Source of the DNA: VRUE01 sp963699225
Lineage (GTDB): Bacteria > Actinomycetota > Thermoleophilia > Solirubrobacterales > 70-9
Direction of reading: 5' to 3'
Length of the DNA: 64,000 nucleotides
Assembly (NCBI GenBank): GCA_963699225.1
Contig: OY969423.1
Coordinates: 1-64,000, forward strand
Shown here one piece after another: positions 58,765-64,000 of this stretch. The position numbers and the translations under genes are program-made. Position 1 is the stretch's first letter; each line of letters begins with the position of its first letter. The notes under the pieces are model-generated. The model did not search any database and was not told the DNA's origin. It worked only from the letters and a program-made list of their open reading frames with translations.

Positions 58765-59580
58765 ATGCTCAGGGGAAGTCGTGCCGCTTTGGTTGGACTG
58801 TGTGCGGTCCTGCTCGGCGTCTCGGTCGCCGGGGCGGCGGGAGCGGTTTCCGATCCCGCCGACCTCTACTGGCTCGGTCCGTACTTCGGTGGGATGGAGA
58901 CGAACGCGACCCCGGAAGACACGCGGTTCGCGACGTACGTCTACGGCGACTGCGAACTCCCTGAAGGAGAGGGTGGCTGCTCGCCGCCGGTGCAGATCCA
59001 GAACTGGAGCGCCTGTACGCGCAACCCGCTGAGGCTCGACGTGATCCCCTACCAAGTCTTCCCCCTGCGCGGCGGTGGGATCGCGGCCGTCTACGAAGCG
59101 TCCGGGGTTGACGTCGGGACGGGTGATCGCACCGTCACTGTATTCGCCTACCCCGAATTGATCGGGGCGGCGTTGCGCGAAATCCACCTCCGCTCGCAGC
59201 CGGGTCCGGAACCGCTGGCGCCGCCGGAGTATCCGATGCCAGTCCTCCGCGAGCTGAAGCGCGTGACGGTGCCCGCCGACCGCGGCGTCGGCATCGATGC
59301 GATCGCCAGGAAGACCGGGGTCTCGCCGGACGAGGTGCGGCTGCGATTGCGGATCGCCGAGCTGCTCGGTCCCGAGGCGCTCGCCCACGTCCCGCCCCCG
59401 ACGATGTCGACGGCAACCGTCGAGTGGCTGAGCAAGCTGGCGCACCGGACCATCTACAAGCCCGTCCTGACAGCGCGCAGACAGGGCATCTCGGTTGCGG
59501 CCCTGAAGAGAAAGATCAGCCGTGTCCGCGGCCTCGCCGGCGCCTGCGGGGAAGTGCCCCCGCTGCCCGAGGCGCCTTAG
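58765..59580 (+). CDS. Secreted protein of unknown function
   Basis: A 271-residue protein with a signal peptide (residues 1-27, ending AAGAV). The middle domain has a Cys-rich part (CELPEGEGGC and a third Cys in WSACTRN). The C-terminal third is helical and Arg/Lys-rich, possibly DNA- or wall-binding. No family recognised. Its stop overlaps the convergent gene stop as TTAG. Confidence 0.6.
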   Translation: MLRGSRAALVGLCAVLLGVSVAGAAGAVSDPADLYWLGPYFGGMETNATPEDTRFATYVYGDCELPEGEGGCSPPVQIQNWSACTRNPLRLDVIPYQVFPLRGGGIAAVYEASGVDVGTGDRTVTVFAYPELIGAALREIHLRSQPGPEPLAPPEYPMPVLRELKRVTVPADRGVGIDAIARKTGVSPDEVRLRLRIAELLGPEALAHVPPPTMSTATVEWLSKLAHRTIYKPVLTARRQGISVAALKRKISRVRGLAGACGEVPPLPEAP

Positions 59581-60509
59581 TCGAATTGATATTCGGGATA
59601 GAGCCCAAGAACGCCGAAATCTGGGCCGTAGGTCTTTAGGGGAGCTGCGCCCAGCAACGGCACCCGGATCGTGCTCCGCCAGAGCACATGTCCCCTGCCC
59701 CGGCCCCTGTAGGCAGCATGGCCCTTGAGCGGCGGCGGCGGATCCAAGCTCGCGGTGCCCGCCTCGTGGTCGAAATCGAAGGCGGACGCGGGGCCGAGCG
59801 CGGCAGTCGTCCGAGCGATTTTCACCCCTTCTCGGCGTTCGGACTGCGCTCCGAAAAAGATGCTCTGCCCGCCGCTGTGGCGGTGATGGACTCCGGCAGC
59901 GAAGGAGCGCGAGAAGTCGCGGTTTAGGGCAATCAGAGACGCGCTTTCCCTCTTTCGGCCGGCGGGCCGGGCGCTGAGCTCCGCAACGCCGGGGATTGAT
60001 TCGAAGGGATTCAGGCCGTCCCCTTCCGGACACTGCCAGTGCGGGAACACGCTCATCGAGCCTTCCACCTGCGGCGCTTCGATCCGCACGTACCTGCGCT
60101 CTCCGGCGAACGCGATCGTCCCCGCGAACACCCCTTCCCGCAGCGTCCGCGGCTCCCCCGTGCAGCCCGGGGAGACCTCCGTCGCGTTCAGGGTCACGGT
60201 GGGGGTGAAGGCGACGTCAACCGAGCCGAGCCGGCCGAAGCTGACCCTCAGCCCGGCTTCATCGACCTTGCCGGGAACTTCGTAGACGACCTGCTCCGTC
60301 GCGCCATGTTCTTTGCGCCAGATCAGGAGCGTCACATCCTCGTCTTCGGAGGTTTCAAGATGGGCGTGGAGGCCGTTGCTCGTCGGCAGGTCGAGTTCGA
60401 CTCGGACGACCGTCTCCGGCTCGGGGCTGGCACCGGCCGTCGCCGCCAGAAAGCTCGCCAGCAAGGCCGCCAGCGCTGCAGCTCGAACGAGACGTGAGGA
60501 GCTTGCCAT
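59577..60509 (-). CDS. Secreted beta-rich protein of unknown function
   Basis: A 310-residue protein with a signal peptide (residues 1-28, ending TAGAS). The rest alternates short beta segments and includes two Cys residues (SPGCTGEP and HWQCPEG). No recognised domain. The similar secreted nature of the opposite gene and their shared stop hint at a functional pair, but this is speculation. TAGGCT lies exactly 6 nt before the ATG. Confidence 0.6.
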   Translation of the reverse strand: MASSSRLVRAAALAALLASFLAATAGASPEPETVVRVELDLPTSNGLHAHLETSEDEDVTLLIWRKEHGATEQVVYEVPGKVDEAGLRVSFGRLGSVDVAFTPTVTLNATEVSPGCTGEPRTLREGVFAGTIAFAGERRYVRIEAPQVEGSMSVFPHWQCPEGDGLNPFESIPGVAELSARPAGRKRESASLIALNRDFSRSFAAGVHHRHSGGQSIFFGAQSERREGVKIARTTAALGPASAFDFDHEAGTASLDPPPPLKGHAAYRGRGRGHVLWRSTIRVPLLGAAPLKTYGPDFGVLGLYPEYQFD

Positions 60510-60515
60510 GCGGCC

Positions 60516-60521
60516 AGCCTA
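60516..60521 (-). promoter_or_regulatory. -10 box of a leaderless gene
   Basis: On the minus strand TAGGCT ends exactly 6 nt before the ATG at 60509. An inverted repeat (60532-60547) lies just upstream. Confidence 0.45.
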
Positions 60522-60531
60522 GTGCAGGCCG

Positions 60532-60569
60532 GTCAACAAAGGTTGACGTGCTTTCCTTGGATATCCAAG
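60532..60569. promoter_or_regulatory. Two palindromes, possible operators
   Basis: GTCAAC-N4-GTTGAC occupies 60532-60547. A 14-bp perfect palindrome, CTTGGATATCCAAG, is at 60556-60569. Both lie upstream of the secreted-protein gene, at the edge of the 462-nt gap that precedes the methylase gene. Confidence 0.45.
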
Positions 60570-60971
60570 ACGCAACCAAAGCTTCCTTGGGGCGCACTAA
60601 CTGTCCCGCCCACGCACCTTGTGAGCAGCTGACTGGTGCATGCGATCGAATCGGGATGGTGGCGCCCGGCACCAGCCCACCGCTGGCTCGGCGCGAGCGA
60701 GGAGCAACGATCTCCGCAAGCGGCATTACCGCGTCAGCGAAACCGGGTCGCCCCCGATCCGGGCTACGGGGTTCGACTTGTATGTGCCGGGGACCCCTCC
60801 TCCTAGTCGTCTTGCGGCGCCGTTGGCGTGACTCCTCTCGGGCGTCGACGTCCGGGCGCACGCCTATCCTCCGCCTTCGTTCGTTGAAGTTCGCGTCCAT
60901 GGAGGGCCGGTCGATGCTGATGCTCGGAATTTCGGTCGGGACCTCGACCGCGCAGTGGGATCATCGCGCGC

Positions 60972-63938
60972 ATGTCGCTTGAGGAGGGCCGCGATGCTGT
61001 GGCTCGCCTCGTCGCGCGATACCTGAAGGATCGCGATCAGTATGCCTCGAACGAGGCCCAGGTCCGTCTCGATTTCATCGACCCCTTCTTCGAAGCGTTG
61101 GGCTGGGACCTCGGCAACAGCACGGGGCTGTCTCAGTTCTCGCGTGAGGTGCGGATCGAGGAGTCGGTCGACCTTGCCGACGATGAGGACCTTGCAAGCG
61201 TCAGCGCCGCCGGCAAGCCTGACTACACCTTTCAGCTCGAGAGTCGCCGGCGTTTCTTCGTCGAGGCGAAGAAGCCCTCGTTGCGCATCGAGTCGGCCGG
61301 GGCTGCGGCCTATCAGACGCGCCGGTACGGGTGGAGCGCCGGCCTGGCCATCTCGGTGCTGACCAACTTCGAGCAGCTCGCAGTTTATGACTGCCGGGTC
61401 CGCCCTCTCGTGACCGACGGCGCCGCCGTGGCGCGGCTGCCGGGTCGCCTCTATTCGTGCGAGGAATACGTCGAGCGGTTCGACGAGCTTTGGGCCGCGC
61501 TCTCCAAGGAATCCGTGCTTGACGGGCGCTTCGATGAGGAATTTGACGTCGACCGCGAGCTGCGGGGCGAAGATGGCTTCGACGACGTCTTCCTCGAGCA
61601 GATCAGGGGCTGGCGACTCGACCTCGCGAGCGACATCGCGGCGCGCAATGCGACCCTCGACGCCCGCGCCATCGCCCGCGCCACGCAGCGGCTGATCAAC
61701 CGGCTCGTGTTCCTCCGCGTTTGCGAGGACCGCAACCTCGAGGAGTACGGGCAGTTGCTCGGGATCGATGACCGAGCCGGCCTCGACGCTCGCTTTCGAG
61801 AAGCGGACCGGACCTACAACGCCGGCCTGTTCGATGCGATAGATGAGGTGGAGATCGACGATGAGCTCTTGCATCGCATCATCGGTGAGCTGTATTACCC
61901 GCAGAGCCCTTACGCGTTCTCGGTCGTCGATGCGCCGATCCTCGCGGCCATCTACGAACAGTTTCTGGCCGAGCGTCTGGAGCTGAGTCCCGATCGCTCA
62001 GTCGAGTTCAAGCGCAAACCGGAGCTGACCCACGCTGGCGGGATCGTGCCGACTCCGGGCTACATCGTCGAAGCGATCCTCGAGCGCACCCTCGCCCCGG
62101 CGCTCGCCTCGCTCTCAGTGGAAACGCTGCCGAGCTTCCGCCTGATCGATCCCGCCTGCGGCTCGGGCGTCTTCCTTCTCCACTCGTTCCGGCGACTGCT
62201 CACTCACTTGGAGGGGTTAGGAGTCGCTCCCGATCTCGCGCTCAAGCACCAGATCCTCCGCAATAACGTCTTCGGCGTAGACATCGATAGGGAAGCGGTT
62301 GAAGTCACGATCTTCAACCTTTTGATCGCGGTCCTCGACGGCGAGGATCGCGACAGCATCTCCCGCTTCGGCGCCGCGGTCCTGCCGAGCCTAGACGAGC
62401 AGATCGTCAGCGGGAACTCGCTGGTCACTCCCCACTTCTTTGAGGTCTTCCCCGCGGCCCGCCTCGATCGCTCCGAGCTCCTCTCCGTCAACGCCTTCGA
62501 CTTCGAGCGAGCTTTTCCGCAGGCGATGAGCGAAGGTGGCTTCGACGTAATCGTCGGCAACCCACCGTACGTCCGGATCCAGACCCAGGCCGAACATGAG
62601 CCGCTGCAGGTCGCCTACTTCCAGCAGCACTCGCCGTTTCGGAGTGCTCGCTCGCACAACTTCGACAAGTACCTCCTGTTCATCGAGCGGGCGGTCGACC
62701 TCCTCAAGACCGAGGGGCGCTTCGGTTTCGTCATCCCGCACCGCTTCATGTCGACGCTTCCGGGGCAGGCGGTGCGCAAGCTCTTGAGCGAGGGCAGGCA
62801 CGTCACCGAGATCGTTCACTTCGGTCAGGAGCAGGTGTTCCCGGGGGCGACGACCTACGTTTGCATTCTCGCCGGAGTCAAGTCGGGCTCTGAGAGGTTT
62901 CTGTTCACGCGAGTCGACGACCTGACGAGATGGCGCGCCGACCCCAGCGCGGACACCCGGACGATTCCCGCTGATGAGCTGACGGTCGCCAACTGGAGCT
63001 TCGGGACGGAAGAGGCACGGGCGGTGTTCCAGCGCCTGCGTGACCGCCACGAGAGTCGCCTCGCCGACGTCGCGGACATCTTCGTTGGCGTTCAGACCAG
63101 CGCCGACGACGTTTTTTTCCTCGCCCCGGAAGCCGTCGGCGGGGAGACGATCCGGTTTGCCGAAAGCGGCACCGAGTGGGAGATCGAGCGGGCGATCTGC
63201 CGCCCCGCGCTGCGCGATCGCAGGTTGCTTCCTTATGACGGCAAGCCGGAGCCCGACGCCTGGGCGATCTTTCCCTACGAGATCGATGACAGCGGGAAAC
63301 GGCCACAGGCGAAGGTAATCCCGCCTGATCGGATGAAAACGGACTTCCCGCTCGCCTGGCGCTACCTAAGCGCCCATCAGGAGAAGCTAGAAGGGCGCGC
63401 CGTCTCTGCCGGCACGCCGGAGACGTGGTACCGATACGGCCGTTCGCAGAGCCTGGCCAAGCTCGACGAGGAGAAGATCATCATTCGGGTGCTTTCCCTG
63501 GTCCCGCAGTACAACTGGGACCCGGATGGCCTGCTCGCTCCCGGCGGCGGCGACGCGGGCCCCTACTGCCTCCTCCGTCCGGGCCCGGACAGCAATGTCC
63601 CAGCGATGTTCCTGATCGCGCTGTTGTCCCACCCCATCATCGACGCGATGGTCTGGGACGCCAGCGAGAAGGTCTACCGCGGCGGGTATTTTCCGCATCG
63701 CAAGGCCTTCCTGAAAGATGTGCCAGTGCCGTTGGGGGAGCCCGACCGGATCGCCGAAGTCGCTACGGCTACCCGGGGGCTCGTCGATTCGACGATGAGA
63801 TTTCGCAACGAGGCCGACCCGGACCTTCGTATTGCCTTGGAGCGCGATCGGGCACAGCAACGAGCTCGGATCGAGGAGCAGGTCTCCGACCTACTCGGCT
63901 TGACGGCCGACGAGGTACGGGAGGTCGTGGGGGTATGA
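60972..63938 (+). CDS. Type IIG-like restriction-modification enzyme (nuclease + N6-adenine methylase)
   Basis: A 988-residue fusion. Residues 1-120 hold a PD-(D/E)xK-like nuclease: Asp84 in GKPDYTF and Glu98/Lys100 in FFVEAKK. A helical segment follows. The methylase has motif I DPACGSG at residues 393-399 and the catalytic NPPY at 530-533, as in Eco57I-type N6-adenine methylases. Residues ~700-960 resemble a target-recognition domain (TaqI-C-like). It overlaps the next gene as ATGA. It may cut and modify DNA as one polypeptide; BREX-type PglX is a less likely alternative given its length and the nuclease motif. Confidence 0.85.
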   Translation: MSLEEGRDAVARLVARYLKDRDQYASNEAQVRLDFIDPFFEALGWDLGNSTGLSQFSREVRIEESVDLADDEDLASVSAAGKPDYTFQLESRRRFFVEAKKPSLRIESAGAAAYQTRRYGWSAGLAISVLTNFEQLAVYDCRVRPLVTDGAAVARLPGRLYSCEEYVERFDELWAALSKESVLDGRFDEEFDVDRELRGEDGFDDVFLEQIRGWRLDLASDIAARNATLDARAIARATQRLINRLVFLRVCEDRNLEEYGQLLGIDDRAGLDARFREADRTYNAGLFDAIDEVEIDDELLHRIIGELYYPQSPYAFSVVDAPILAAIYEQFLAERLELSPDRSVEFKRKPELTHAGGIVPTPGYIVEAILERTLAPALASLSVETLPSFRLIDPACGSGVFLLHSFRRLLTHLEGLGVAPDLALKHQILRNNVFGVDIDREAVEVTIFNLLIAVLDGEDRDSISRFGAAVLPSLDEQIVSGNSLVTPHFFEVFPAARLDRSELLSVNAFDFERAFPQAMSEGGFDVIVGNPPYVRIQTQAEHEPLQVAYFQQHSPFRSARSHNFDKYLLFIERAVDLLKTEGRFGFVIPHRFMSTLPGQAVRKLLSEGRHVTEIVHFGQEQVFPGATTYVCILAGVKSGSERFLFTRVDDLTRWRADPSADTRTIPADELTVANWSFGTEEARAVFQRLRDRHESRLADVADIFVGVQTSADDVFFLAPEAVGGETIRFAESGTEWEIERAICRPALRDRRLLPYDGKPEPDAWAIFPYEIDDSGKRPQAKVIPPDRMKTDFPLAWRYLSAHQEKLEGRAVSAGTPETWYRYGRSQSLAKLDEEKIIIRVLSLVPQYNWDPDGLLAPGGGDAGPYCLLRPGPDSNVPAMFLIALLSHPIIDAMVWDASEKVYRGGYFPHRKAFLKDVPVPLGEPDRIAEVATATRGLVDSTMRFRNEADPDLRIALERDRAQQRARIEEQVSDLLGLTADEVREVVGV

Positions 63939-64000
63939 GCGCGTTCCCGGTCGCCGCCGCACCGACCGCCCAGAAGCTCCGGGGCGGCTACTACACGCCT
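63935..64000 (+). CDS. Start of a second DNA methylase-like gene (truncated by window)
   Basis: The ATG at 63935 overlaps the previous stop as ATGA. The 22 visible residues include QKLRGGYYTP, a sequence often found at the N terminus of N6-adenine DNA methylases of restriction systems (the GYYTP segment precedes the SAM-binding core). The rest lies beyond the window, so the assignment rests on that motif and context. Confidence 0.5.
   Translation, partial: MSAFPVAAAPTAQKLRGGYYTP

Larger units (their letters stand above)
60510..60971. other. 462-nt intergenic region
   Basis: Apart from a leaderless promoter and two palindromes at its left end, I see no convincing gene or RNA. A GGTTCGA near 60770 recalls a tRNA T-loop, but no paired stem surrounds it. 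Base composition is mixed. It separates the general chromosome from the restriction-modification genes and may be a boundary of transferred DNA. Confidence 0.4.

Noticed and set aside
60760..60800. Possible degenerate tRNA around GGTTCGA near 60770
   Set aside because: No acceptor, D-arm or anticodon stem could be paired around it.

Overview
The window is GC-rich, gene-dense DNA from an actinomycete-like bacterium. Gene content fits the class Thermoleophilia (Solirubrobacterales or Gaiellales): actinobacterial aa3-oxidase genes, secreted delta-60-repeat and YWTD-type proteins, a UBP zinc-finger protein, arylsulfotransferase and an alkylsulfatase. This placement is an inference from gene content, not a phylogeny. 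Start signals also look actinobacterial: many genes have a TAnnnT -10 box only 6-9 nt before the start codon, so many transcripts are probably leaderless.

Layout. 1-2859 (+): tail of an HPr-kinase-like / glycosyltransferase / nucleotidyltransferase cluster of a kind known from peptide natural-product loci. 2816-7278 (-): overlapping operon of an ABC exporter, a glycosidase and a glycosyltransferase. 7396-10558: secreted, small membrane and glycosyltransferase genes; the last carries an in-frame palindromic insert. 10626-22153: respiratory region with a complete aa3 oxidase (ctaC, ctaD, a universal-stress-like gene, ctaE), heme A synthesis (ctaA, ctaB), a diheme cytochrome c, oxidase-associated micropeptides, and a second oxidase-like subunit I/II pair that has lost nearly all metal and heme ligands. 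22409-26349: PAP2 phosphatase, flippase-like protein, trxB, greA. 26368-35025 (-): secreted repeat protein, alkylsulfatase, beta-oxidation genes (acyl-CoA dehydrogenase, enoyl-CoA hydratase, hydroxyacyl-CoA dehydrogenase), aminotransferase IV, thiolase. 35072-42349: efflux pump with an HxlR regulator and visible operators, peroxiredoxin, Nudix, SDR, OsmC, ATP:cobalamin adenosyltransferase, DUF1015. 42400-60509: three tRNA genes (Pro-UGG, Arg-UCU, His-GUG) among secreted, membrane and redox enzymes. 60972-64000: start of a restriction-modification or defence locus, a nuclease-methylase fusion followed by the truncated start of what looks like a second methylase.

The most unusual part is 18678-22153: an intact operon in which heme O synthase (ctaB) and a 28-residue membrane peptide follow a cytochrome-oxidase-like pair. 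Its subunit I homologue keeps one of six metal-binding histidines, and its subunit II homologue has Ser, Ser and Tyr in place of CuA ligands Cys, Cys and His. The frames are open and the rest of the fold is conserved, which suggests a non-catalytic role that I cannot name. Also notable are a three-copy intergenic element with a variable hairpin at a fixed position, palindromic repeats (one inside a coding sequence), and a small membrane-protein gene whose only plausible full-length start is ATC.
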